45,256 bases of DNA from the NCBI GenBank assembly GCA_014695255.1, contig JACJNX010000084.1, positions 1 to 45,256 on the forward strand. The letters are read 5' to 3'. Source of the DNA: Cyanobacteria bacterium FACHB-63 (GTDB taxonomy: Bacteria > Cyanobacteriota > Cyanobacteriia > Leptolyngbyales > Leptolyngbyaceae). Below, in pieces: positions 17,951-25,699 of this stretch. Under the pieces are notes generated by a model, which saw only the letters and a program-made list of their open reading frames with translations, was not told the origin of the DNA and searched no databases. The position numbers and the translations under genes were made by a program. Numbering within the stretch: position 1 is the first letter of the stretch; every line of letters starts with the position of its first letter.

Positions 17951-18776
17951 AAAGCTTCTTTGCAATCTGATAGGCAGCAAGGTTGAATAGCTCAATCTTG
18001 CCCTCGAATTGCTGGTCGATCTCATTCCGCAATCCCAAAAATAAAGCCTCTCGCGTCGGTGCATCCAAAGCAATGTACTGCGAATAGCTGCTTAAAAGCT
18101 CTAAATAACGATCGACCTCATAAACCTGATCACAAGAGATCGTTTCCGTGACTGGAGCCTCAAACAGTCCCGAATCACCAATTAACTTTCCAAGTCCTTG
18201 CAAAATCTCTTCCTGAGTGTCTTTGCCCTCATACTGAGGCGCGATCGACGGTGCAATCTGTTGATAAACCTCATCCAGCGCTCGATGCACCTCGCGGCTC
18301 GGCTCAAGTGACATATTCCACAACAACACCAAAGCACCATTGTTTTGTAATGCTTCAGAAGCTTTCACATACTTGATATCAGATGCAATCCAGTGCCAAG
18401 CATTTGCCGCGAGTACAATCTGATACTTTCCAGACTCAACCTGCCACTCTTCAAAGGTCTGAGGAATAATGTTCACCTGGGGATAAGCGGCGCAGTTCTG
18501 TTTCGCTAACCGACAGAACTCCAAATTCGGCTCCACCGCATCGATCGCATATCCCAATCGAGCAAAATCTACTGTCGCTACGCCCGATCCACAACCGACT
18601 TCCAGAATTCTCGATTCAGGCGACAACTGAGCAACTTCAACCACGCGCTGAATTAACGCTTCTGGATAGCGGGGTCGTGCCCGATCGTAGGCTTCCACAA
18701 CCGGAGAGTACCAAACCTTCCGCTGCTCCAGATCTTTCGTTGAATACTCGTTGAGAACTTCTACCCAATTTGGCAT
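17934..18776 (-). CDS. Class I SAM-dependent methyltransferase
   Basis: This 280-residue Rossmann methyltransferase has motif I ILEVGCGSGVATVDFARLG at about 57-75, an acidic motif II in AIDAVEPNLEF, and ANAWHW near 125-130. The N-terminal PVVEAYDRARPRYPE is typical of the small-molecule/UbiE-like methyltransferases with a Methyltransf_11 domain. The substrate is unknown. It lies 5 bp downstream of crtW on the same strand, probably co-transcribed. Confidence 0.88.
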   Translation of the reverse strand: MPNWVEVLNEYSTKDLEQRKVWYSPVVEAYDRARPRYPEALIQRVVEVAQLSPESRILEVGCGSGVATVDFARLGYAIDAVEPNLEFCRLAKQNCAAYPQVNIIPQTFEEWQVESGKYQIVLAANAWHWIASDIKYVKASEALQNNGALVLLWNMSLEPSREVHRALDEVYQQIAPSIAPQYEGKDTQEEILQGLGKLIGDSGLFEAPVTETISCDQVYEVDRYLELLSSYSQYIALDAPTREALFLGLRNEIDQQFEGKIELFNLAAYQIAKKLSIETD

Positions 18777-18781
18777 GATAT

Positions 18782-19612
18782 TTAAGCAGAACGCTCTGAT
18801 TGCAAACGGCGCTGATGCAGTTCAGGAAGCTGCCACCAAGCTAGATCCGGGCGCTCATGATGCTCTAGATGATAACCAAAGTGGTAACAGCTAAGAAACG
18901 ACCACAGCGGCGACCAACTTGTACTCTGCGAGCGGCTTTCATTCTGATATCCGCCTACTGGCTCACGATGCGGTAAGAAGGTTCCAAAAAAGAACAGTTG
19001 AACCGAACTCAAAATCGAAGGAATCGCCCAGAACAGGGTTAGATTTGCTTCAGGAATATGAAACAAGCGATGTGCAATGTGAAAAATCGCAACTAATCCA
19101 AAGATGCGTGTCCAACTCCAGTACCGCACCATGAAGTAGGAATACCAGGCAAAGAAATTTTTGTGCTTACCGTCATGAAAATCAGGATCAGACTCAGAAG
19201 CCGGATGTGCATGATGTTGCCAATGCGTCCGAATCATCTCCTTCAAGGAAAACAGCGCATAAACGCGGAGTGCGACTGAGCCAATAAAATCATTCAGTTT
19301 ACGATCGCTAGGAGATACAGCACCGTGCATCGCATCGTGAGCCGTAATGAATAATCCGGTGTACAAAAATGTCTGTATCGCGATCGCGGCAATCTTTACA
19401 AACAGCGGCATCGAGTTGACATCGGTTGTGAGCAAAATTGTCAGGCTTGCAGCCCACACACCAATAACCGAGAGCGCGACAAAGACACCACGATCGATGT
19501 TGATTCCAGAATCATGCGTAGACCGAATCGGGGCGGAACGAAAAGAAACCACGGGATAACTCCACAAACATTTAGAATGAGCGGCAAATTTCCACAGATG
19601 CTGCTTCAACAC
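18782..19612 (-). CDS. crtW: Beta-carotene ketolase CrtW-like (di-iron membrane oxygenase)
   Basis: This 276-residue member of the membrane fatty-acid-desaturase/hydroxylase superfamily has three histidine boxes: HDAMH at 92-96, HWQHHAHP with ESDPDFH at 130-146, and HFGYHLEHHE at 244-253. GLFITAHDAMHG plus SDPDFHDGKHKNFFAWY is the CrtW pattern rather than that of CrtR or a fatty-acid desaturase. It would add keto groups to beta-ionone rings, giving echinenone or canthaxanthin. Four membrane helices are visible. The start is uncertain, since the N-terminal 35 residues are not family-like. Confidence 0.86.
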   Translation of the reverse strand: MLKQHLWKFAAHSKCLWSYPVVSFRSAPIRSTHDSGINIDRGVFVALSVIGVWAASLTILLTTDVNSMPLFVKIAAIAIQTFLYTGLFITAHDAMHGAVSPSDRKLNDFIGSVALRVYALFSLKEMIRTHWQHHAHPASESDPDFHDGKHKNFFAWYSYFMVRYWSWTRIFGLVAIFHIAHRLFHIPEANLTLFWAIPSILSSVQLFFFGTFLPHREPVGGYQNESRSQSTSWSPLWSFLSCYHFGYHLEHHERPDLAWWQLPELHQRRLQSERSA

Positions 19613-19956
19613 AAACGCTTTGCAAATATTAACATTCTTAGGCGATGTTGTAGAACTTGATCAGACAAAGACCGAGCTTTTAACAAGAAACTTTCTAAAT
19701 AAGTTTTTGTTTTACTATGCAGAAACACTATGCAGAAACAGCGATGAACTTGCTCTACATGACAGCTTAGAAATTTAACGCTGAAATACTATCTCTCTGA
19801 GGGGCGAATCTCTACTCTGCCTTGAAACTTAAGCCTTTTCGCGTATTTCTAATTATTAAATAAGCCTGCTTATTTCGCGAATTAACTATCAAAATCTAAC
19901 GCAAGTTAGACGAATTTGATGAGATTCAAACCACACTAAAAGTACGCTTTATCTCA
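19613..19956. other. 344-bp divergent intergenic region with 13-bp tandem repeat
   Basis: This AT-rich spacer between crtW (leftward) and an SDR gene (rightward) has no convincing ORF. It holds two adjacent copies of ACTATGCAGAAAC at 19714-19739. Promoters for both genes should lie here, but I could not assign boxes with confidence. Confidence 0.5.
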
Positions 19957-20787
19957 ATGATTGTTATGGCTTCTACAGTAATTATCACAGGCGCGTCTCA
20001 AGGAATTGGGAAAGCCACCGCTCTCCGCTTCGCTCAAGAGGGATACAACCTTGTACTAGCGTCCCGTAACGTCGATCGCCTCAACGCCACTGCTCAAGAA
20101 TTAAAATCAATCGCGCCCAGGGTTACGGCAATTCCAACCGATACCCGCGATGCAAATCAAGTAAAAACAATGATTGATCGGGCTATCTCTGAGTATGGAT
20201 CGATCGATGTATTGGTAAACAATGCAGGCGTTTATATCTCAGGGCCTGCCGATAGTTTTACGCTCGAAGATTGGCATACGGCAATTGATACAAACCTGTG
20301 GGGATACATTCACACGATTCACGCCTTGTTACCGCATTTTCTCTCAAAAGGAAGTGGCATGATCGTTAATGTGATTTCATCAGGCGGTAAGGTTCCGCTC
20401 CCCTACCTTGTGCCTTATACAACGAGTAAGTTCGGCTTAACGGGTTTAACTCAAAGTCTCCAGTCCGAGCTTTCGCCCAAAGGCATTACAGTTTGCGGAA
20501 TCTATCCCAACTTAATTAAAAGCGACTTTATGGAGCGGGCAATCTTTCGCGGCAAAGATGAAGAAGACGCGCTCGCTCGTCGCAAGCAGCTAGAACAAGT
20601 TCTCAGCGTTCCAGTCGTCGAGAAGCCAGAGGATGTAGCAAAAGCAATTCTAGATGCTGTGAAACATAAAAAGACTGAAGTAATTGTTGGGTCTGCGGGA
20701 GCCTCGGTGATATCAAATCGACTGTTTCCAGACCTCTTACAGTGGGTCATGCGGCGGACGTTCAAAAACAGCGACAAAGATTATTAA
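19957..20787 (+). CDS. SDR-family oxidoreductase
   Basis: This 276-residue classical SDR has TGASQGIGKATALRF at 11-25, NNAGVY at 88-93, S142, Y154 and K158 (PYTTSKFG), and R37 in ASRNVDR, which favours NADPH. The C-terminus has an amphipathic or hydrophobic stretch before RRTFK. The ATG at 19966 (MASTVIITG) is an equally plausible start. The end overlaps the convergent receiver gene by 4 bp. Confidence 0.9.
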   Translation: MIVMASTVIITGASQGIGKATALRFAQEGYNLVLASRNVDRLNATAQELKSIAPRVTAIPTDTRDANQVKTMIDRAISEYGSIDVLVNNAGVYISGPADSFTLEDWHTAIDTNLWGYIHTIHALLPHFLSKGSGMIVNVISSGGKVPLPYLVPYTTSKFGLTGLTQSLQSELSPKGITVCGIYPNLIKSDFMERAIFRGKDEEDALARRKQLEQVLSVPVVEKPEDVAKAILDAVKHKKTEVIVGSAGASVISNRLFPDLLQWVMRRTFKNSDKDY

Positions 20788-21203
20788 GCTGCAACCCCAG
20801 ATTCGAGCGGTCTCCAGTCTGTTAATTGTGAGACCGTTTCAAGCAGTTCTGTCAGTCGGTAGGGCTTAGCAATAAAGCTGTGAAAGCCTGCACCGATCGC
20901 CTTCTTCTGAGCCTCAACCGCAACCCAAGCCGAAACCGCGATCGCAGGAATCTGACCGCCTTGCTCTGGAGGTAGGGCACGGATCTGGTGAATTAGCTCG
21001 TAGCCATCGATATGAGGCATTGCCAAATCTGCAATCAAGATGTCAGGCTGCGATTGTAGTTTCTGCATGGCTTGGTCTGCACAGAAAGCGGAAGTCACAT
21101 CAACTCCGTGCATTTCAAGCAGTGTCGTCAGTAGAATCACAGAATCTAAGTCATCGTCAACAATCAGAGCGCGAAGGGGCGGGCTAGAAAGTAAATCATT
21201 CAT
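20784..21203 (-). CDS. Stand-alone response-regulator receiver protein
   Basis: The protein has 139 residues, almost entirely a CheY-like receiver: acidic pocket VDDD at 15-18, phosphoacceptor D59 (LIADLAMP), hydroxyl S91 (AVSAW), and K113 in IAKPY. There is no output domain. It would be phosphorylated by a histidine kinase and act by protein contact. The large photoreceptor kinase at 22185 is the nearest kinase, but it is on the other strand and coupling is speculative. Confidence 0.9.
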   Translation of the reverse strand: MNDLLSSPPLRALIVDDDLDSVILLTTLLEMHGVDVTSAFCADQAMQKLQSQPDILIADLAMPHIDGYELIHQIRALPPEQGGQIPAIAVSAWVAVEAQKKAIGAGFHSFIAKPYRLTELLETVSQLTDWRPLESGVAA

Positions 21204-21699
21204 GAGGTCTTACCGCGTATCCCTACTATAGATACTTGATTCCAAGCAGAAAATAAAGAAAATCTTAAAATATCTCATGCTTTCGTAATGTTTTATAATA
21301 CGATAAGCAAAAGTGCTTACTCAGACTTCGTGAAAGATAGCGAGGCAAAAAGCGGACAAGTAGTCCCATTAACCACATTAGGCACTTAGTATTCGAGCTA
21401 GTTTAACTCGAATCCTCCTCATGGATCTCTCTGATCTCTATTGAGCAAGATTTAGCTTAGGTCATTCTAGCGCTGACTCAAGGTTATACAGTACACAGTT
21501 TCAGAGAATTCCTCTGTAATCGCGATCTTTACGTCATCACCGTTACAAAGTTGACGTTTCTGCTGAGCATCAGCGGGTTATTCGCCTTTCGAGCGATCTC
21601 TTTCTATAGATATACTGCGGTAGAGAAGAACTCAATTCCCTTGGTAGAGATAGTGTTTGGGCGCGATCGATACAAATAATAAAAGGACTAATCCCAATC
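21204..21699. other. 496-bp intergenic region without a supported gene
   Basis: There is no ORF with coding character. The stretch lies upstream of two divergent genes (receiver to the left, membrane protein to the right) and must hold their promoters. I see no riboswitch or tRNA-like fold, so an unrecognised small RNA cannot be excluded. Confidence 0.4.
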
Positions 21700-22077
21700 G
21701 TGCGCCTCACTCCTGTCACCATGCCGCCCTCAGAAAAGCCTCTCCTCCGTACCGAAATCGCTCAACCTCCTGCGGACCGTACACCCGCAAACTCACAAAT
21801 CGCGCAGGATGCCTCACTCCTGCTCGTACCGATTTGTTTTGTCGCGATCTGGGCAGGCGTTGTGTGTATTATTGCCGACACCTGGAAACTCAGCCGCAAA
21901 GAAGTCAAAACCAATCGCCAGCTTGCTCAGTATCCGTGTAAGAAGTGCCAATTCTTTAACAACAATCCCTACATGAAGTGTGCAGTTAATCCGCATAGCG
22001 CCATGACTCCTGCGGCAAAGGATTGTTTAGATTTCCGATCGCGCCATTCTAAGCCAGCTCAACCCCATCATCACTAA
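21700..22077 (+). CDS. Single-pass membrane protein with a cysteine-rich tail
   Basis: The protein has 125 residues: a polar N-terminus, one transmembrane helix at about 39-61 (LLLVPICFVAIWAGVVCIIA), then a tail with CKKCQFF, KCAVNP and KDCLDF, suggesting a small metal site. I recall similar tails in other cyanobacterial hypothetical proteins. The start given is GTG at 21700; an ATG at 21721 is an alternative. It ends in a His-rich PHHH. Confidence 0.72.
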   Translation: MRLTPVTMPPSEKPLLRTEIAQPPADRTPANSQIAQDASLLLVPICFVAIWAGVVCIIADTWKLSRKEVKTNRQLAQYPCKKCQFFNNNPYMKCAVNPHSAMTPAAKDCLDFRSRHSKPAQPHHH

Positions 22078-22184
22078 AACTTCTCTGTTCATTGTCAAAA
22101 TTTAGAAGACTTTGCCCATACTGATCTTGAAGCAAAGATAAAGTCTTATTGCTCTCAAGGAACAATATAAATAAGGTGGTCAGT

Positions 22185-24854
22185 ATGGGTTTTCAGACGG
22201 TTGCTCCAAGCCCGGACGCAGAACTGTTCAGTCGAGTTACATCTTGGGTGCGACGGTCGCAACACTTGTCTGGAATTCTTGAAGCAACCGTAACTGAAAT
22301 TGGGCAGTTTCTCAATTGCGATCGCGTCAAGATTTACCAGTTTCAAGCCGATGAAACCGGGCGAGTCGTTGCCGAGTGGATTCGAGAGCGGCGTTTACCG
22401 TCCCTGCTAGGGTTAACTTTTCCCGCAGATGATATTCCACCCCATGCCAGAGAGCTATTTATCAAAGCGCGAGCACGATCAATTGTGAATTTAGCCGAGC
22501 GCCAGATCGGGCAGAGTGGAATCGATCCGGCAGCACCAGAAGAAATTCGCTATCGTTCGCTTGATCCTTGCCACGCGGAGTATCTCACGGCAATGGGTGT
22601 GCAATCGTCTCTAGTGATTCCGATTTTGCAGGAGACAGTATTGTGGGGATTGCTAGTCATCCATCACGCCCGGCCGCAGACGATCCCCGAAGAGCAAATT
22701 GAAGCGCTACAACTGGTGGTTGATTTACTCACTGTCGCGATCGCACAATCGACACTGACAGAAAAAGCTCGTGCTAAGGCAGCGCGTGAGGCAATGCTGA
22801 ATCAAATCAGTGGACTACTGCACTCGCTGTCTACGATCGAACTCCAAGCCGCCTTAGAAAGTGCGGTTACTGCATTTAATGGTTCTGGGGGGCGGTTGTG
22901 GGTCTATGCCGAATCTTTGGCAGCCATTCCGCCTCGTAATCCGCAGCTTCCGAGTAATTGTGTCCGGCTATTTCAGGCAGGGAGCCAACCAACAATGCCT
23001 GAAAATGCACCCTTTGCGCTGCTTGAAGAATATAGTGCTTGGAAAGATCGATTTCAACATGAGCAATCGCCCATTTGGGCGATCGCAGATCTCTACAAAG
23101 AATCAAGTTTGCGGAACCTCCAGCCTGCATTCCGATTCACCAACATTCGCGGTTTATTGGTGATTCCGCTCTGGTATCGACGGCAATTGTTAGGATATCT
23201 CACTGTATTTCGCGACGAGGTCGAAACAGAGATTCTCTGGGCAGGACGAGTCGATCCCGATCATCGACAACTCTATCCACGTCAGTCGTTTGAGGTCTGG
23301 CGCGAATCTTGCCGGGGAGAAATTGAGCCTTGGACGGCGACGGATTTAGAGTTTGCAGGCGCGATCGCGCAGCAATTCGCAACGGCAATTCAGCAATACG
23401 AGACGCATCAAAAATTGCAGGCGCTTAATGCCAGCTTAGAGCTACAGGTGCAGGAACGGACTGCCCGATTAGAGCAAGCGACCGAGCAGCAGCACATTTT
23501 ATTTAATGTCGTCACGAACATGCGGAAGTCGCTCCAGGTTGAGACGATTTTTGCAACGGTCACTCAAGAACTGCGAGGATCGCTCAACGTCGATCGAGTT
23601 TGCATCTATCAGTTCGGTTGCAAGAGCGAGTACAACTGGGGAAAAGTCATTGCCGAGGATGTCGGAGCGGGGTTTCCAGCGATTCTAGGGTTGGACGTAG
23701 AAGACCGTTGCTTCGGCAAGATGTATCCACGCTATCGGCATGGGCACGTTAGCTCGATGTCAGATGTGAATCAGGTTGAATTTCAGCCTTGTTATCGTGC
23801 CTTGCTCGATCAATTTGAGATCAAAGCCAACATTGTTGCACCGCTTTTACGGGGCAATTTGCTCTGGGGCTTACTTTGCGTGCATCAGTGCGATTTTCCG
23901 CGCCAGTGGACAGATGCCGAGATTCGGTTTGTGAGTCAGGTTGCAGTGCAATTAAGCATTGGGATTGAACAAGCAGAGTTGTTGATTCAGACGCGCCAGC
24001 AGGCAAAGCAACTGAAAGACGCGCTTTCTACTTTGAAACAAACTCAGAGCCAATTGATTCAGACTGAGAAAATGTCCAGTTTAGGGCAATTGGTGGCAGG
24101 CGTTGCTCATGAAATTAATAATCCGGTTAACTTTATTCACGGGAACCTCAGTCATCTCAGCACCTACACGAACAATCTTCTGTCTATGATTGATGCGTAT
24201 CAATCCTATTATCCTGGTTCTCGATCGGAGCTTTTAGACCAAGCCAGCGAGATTGATTTGGAGTTTTTGCGCGAAGACTTACCGAAGCTCATTGCTTCCA
24301 TGCAAGTCGGAACTGAGCGAATCCGCCAGATTGTCCTATCGCTAAGGAACTTTTCTCGGCTTGATGAAGCGGAAATGAAAGCAGTGAATATTCATGAGGG
24401 AATTGATAATACGCTAATGATTTTGCAGCATCGGCTCAAATCAGATAGCACCTCTCGCAGGATTGAGGTGATCAAAAACTATGAAACTTTGCCTTTGATT
24501 GAATGCTATGCCGGACAACTCAATCAGGTCTTTATGAATATTTTGAGTAATGCAATCGATGCACTCGAAGAATCAGATCAAAAAGTCCCAACACTTTGGA
24601 TTACGACAAAGCGAATCGAGAGCGATCGCGCTTTGATTTCTATCCGGGATAGCGGCAAGGGGATGGAAGCGGAGACCCAAGCGCGGATCTTTGATCCCTT
24701 CTTTACGACAAAACCGATCGGGAGAGGAACAGGGATGGGGTTGGCAATCAGCTACGAGATTGTGGTGCAAAAACACAAGGGCTTGCTAGAGTGCCATTCT
24801 GAATTGAATCAAGGGACTGAGTTTTGTATTGAGATTCCGATTTGCCAGAAATAA
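22185..24854 (+). CDS. Hybrid photoreceptor histidine kinase: knotless phytochrome plus DXCF cyanobacteriochrome
   Basis: The protein has 889 residues. GAF1 (about 20-190) has the phytochrome DIP motif at 83-85 and the bilin Cys-His pair C129-H130 (DPCHAEYL). Region 205-410 resembles a Cph2-type second GAF/PHY with a tongue carrying WAG (352-354) and PRQSF (365-369). A coiled coil (405-435) leads to GAF3 (435-600), which has DRCF at 508-511 (DXCF) and C536 followed by Tyr, as in two-cysteine cyanobacteriochromes. The kinase has H642 in GVAHEINNPVNF, an N box near 785-793, and GTGMGLAI at 848-855. The start is ATG 22185 with an AAGG site; the TTG at 22149 is less likely. Light control of the kinase is inferred from these motifs. 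Confidence 0.88.
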   Translation: MGFQTVAPSPDAELFSRVTSWVRRSQHLSGILEATVTEIGQFLNCDRVKIYQFQADETGRVVAEWIRERRLPSLLGLTFPADDIPPHARELFIKARARSIVNLAERQIGQSGIDPAAPEEIRYRSLDPCHAEYLTAMGVQSSLVIPILQETVLWGLLVIHHARPQTIPEEQIEALQLVVDLLTVAIAQSTLTEKARAKAAREAMLNQISGLLHSLSTIELQAALESAVTAFNGSGGRLWVYAESLAAIPPRNPQLPSNCVRLFQAGSQPTMPENAPFALLEEYSAWKDRFQHEQSPIWAIADLYKESSLRNLQPAFRFTNIRGLLVIPLWYRRQLLGYLTVFRDEVETEILWAGRVDPDHRQLYPRQSFEVWRESCRGEIEPWTATDLEFAGAIAQQFATAIQQYETHQKLQALNASLELQVQERTARLEQATEQQHILFNVVTNMRKSLQVETIFATVTQELRGSLNVDRVCIYQFGCKSEYNWGKVIAEDVGAGFPAILGLDVEDRCFGKMYPRYRHGHVSSMSDVNQVEFQPCYRALLDQFEIKANIVAPLLRGNLLWGLLCVHQCDFPRQWTDAEIRFVSQVAVQLSIGIEQAELLIQTRQQAKQLKDALSTLKQTQSQLIQTEKMSSLGQLVAGVAHEINNPVNFIHGNLSHLSTYTNNLLSMIDAYQSYYPGSRSELLDQASEIDLEFLREDLPKLIASMQVGTERIRQIVLSLRNFSRLDEAEMKAVNIHEGIDNTLMILQHRLKSDSTSRRIEVIKNYETLPLIECYAGQLNQVFMNILSNAIDALEESDQKVPTLWITTKRIESDRALISIRDSGKGMEAETQARIFDPFFTTKPIGRGTGMGLAISYEIVVQKHKGLLECHSELNQGTEFCIEIPICQK

Positions 24855-24886
24855 TCAAGAGCGATCATAAACTCGATCGCTCTTGA
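24855..24886 (+). terminator. Rho-independent-like terminator of the photoreceptor kinase
   Basis: Perfect 12-bp arms TCAAGAGCGATC (24855-24866) and GATCGCTCTTGA (24875-24886) lie directly after the kinase stop, followed by a short ATTT. Confidence 0.65.
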
Positions 24887-24933
24887 ATTTGCATTAGAGA
24901 ATGTTTGAAAAGTCTTCGATCGTGGCAACATCC

Positions 24934-25057
24934 CGCCCTGAAATGGAATTTCGGGCTAATCGGCGAAAGTCTACTGAAGTAGACTGGGAGGCAGTTTCAA
25001 GTTCTTAGTCCTTTTCAAAGGACTTGCGTCGATTAGCCCGAAATTGATTTCAGGGCG
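24934..25057. mobile_element. MITE-like element with terminal inverted repeats
   Basis: Terminal inverted repeats of about 28 bp (left 24934-24961 beginning CGCCCTGAAATGG; right 25031-25057) match except for one small difference. The interior is non-coding and holds two short perfect hairpins: AGTCTAC...GTAGACT at 24968-24985 and AGTCCTT...AAAGGACT at 25007-25024. This is the look of cyanobacterial miniature elements mobilised in trans. No target duplication is obvious. Confidence 0.65.
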
Positions 25058-25093
25058 ATCTGTGCAACAAACGATCACTTTCCAAACATTCTC

Positions 25094-25231
25094 TTAGCCC
25101 GTTGTCCGACGAACGTGATCCAAAATGCGCTGTTTACGCTCTACAGAGTTTGCAGGCAAAGGTTTACTAAAGTCGTTGGTACTACGGGATAGGTGCTCCA
25201 TGATGCGCTTTTTGCGATCGTCCATCTGTGC
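25094..25231 (-). CDS. Very small basic protein with two copies of a short motif
   Basis: From the ATG at 25231 the protein has 45 residues. A TTG at 25276 would extend it by 15 poorly supported residues. It contains RKKRIMEHLSRST and, 21 residues later, RKQRILDHVRRTT, an internal repeat of the form RKxRIxxHxxRxT. It is strongly basic with predicted helices. The function is unknown; the repeat makes chance coding unlikely. Confidence 0.6.
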   Translation of the reverse strand, partial: AQMDDRKKRIMEHLSRSTNDFSKPLPANSVERKQRILDHVRRTTG

Positions 25232-25289
25232 CATGTTGTTACTCAAAAATTGCGAACGATCTTCATTCTGCCGCAATTATTCAGGGTTT

Positions 25290-25559
25290 TCATACTGTGT
25301 GTTCGACGGAATCGCTCTCTGATAGAAATGCCGTAAAGCCTTTGAGGGTACGTTCAATTCGGATGCAGAAGCCATTCTTATGGTAAGCAACTGTGGTTTC
25401 AGCGACTTCGAGACCGAGTGAGGAAGCAAGCAACACATTAAGGGTAATGACTTGAAATGCGACTGTAGCAGACTCGCTCAGATGCTTTGTGAGAGTGATC
25501 GGCATTCCAAATTGATCAAATGTGCCAACACAAACTGAAGCCTTTGTATTGTCTTCCAT
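25290..25559 (-). CDS. Hypothetical protein, 89 residues
   Basis: The protein starts with ATG and is soluble, with segments VCVGTFDQFG, SSLGLEVAETTVAY and RIERTLKGFTAF. I do not recognise a family. It lies on the same strand as the small basic protein gene, 58 bp upstream, and downstream of the phosphoketolase-like gene's terminator, so it likely has its own promoter. Confidence 0.55.
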   Translation of the reverse strand: MEDNTKASVCVGTFDQFGMPITLTKHLSESATVAFQVITLNVLLASSLGLEVAETTVAYHKNGFCIRIERTLKGFTAFLSESDSVEHTV

Positions 25560-25613
25560 CGTTTCACAGCTTGAAGAGAGCAGTTTATTATGCCCAGTTC
25601 GCTAATTTGGTCT

Positions 25614-25638
25614 GATTGCAATGTTATGAATTGCAATC
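25614..25638. repeat. Perfect 9-bp inverted repeat
   Basis: GATTGCAAT (25614-25622) and ATTGCAATC (25630-25638) flank a 7-base loop just upstream of the 89-residue gene, in the position of an operator. It could equally be a secondary hairpin next to the phosphoketolase-like terminator. Confidence 0.4.
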
Positions 25639-25649
25639 AATAATTGAAA

Positions 25650-25697
25650 GAACTGTGAGCAAGACGAATCAGAGTCGATTCGTCTTGCTCACAGTTC
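25650..25697 (-). terminator. Strong 21-bp hairpin terminator of the phosphoketolase-like gene
   Basis: Two perfect 21-bp arms (25650-25670 and 25677-25697) enclose a 6-base loop. The hairpin begins 2 bp after the stop codon, and on the minus strand it is followed by a T-rich TTCTTTCAATTATT. Confidence 0.75.
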
Positions 25698-25699
25698 AA

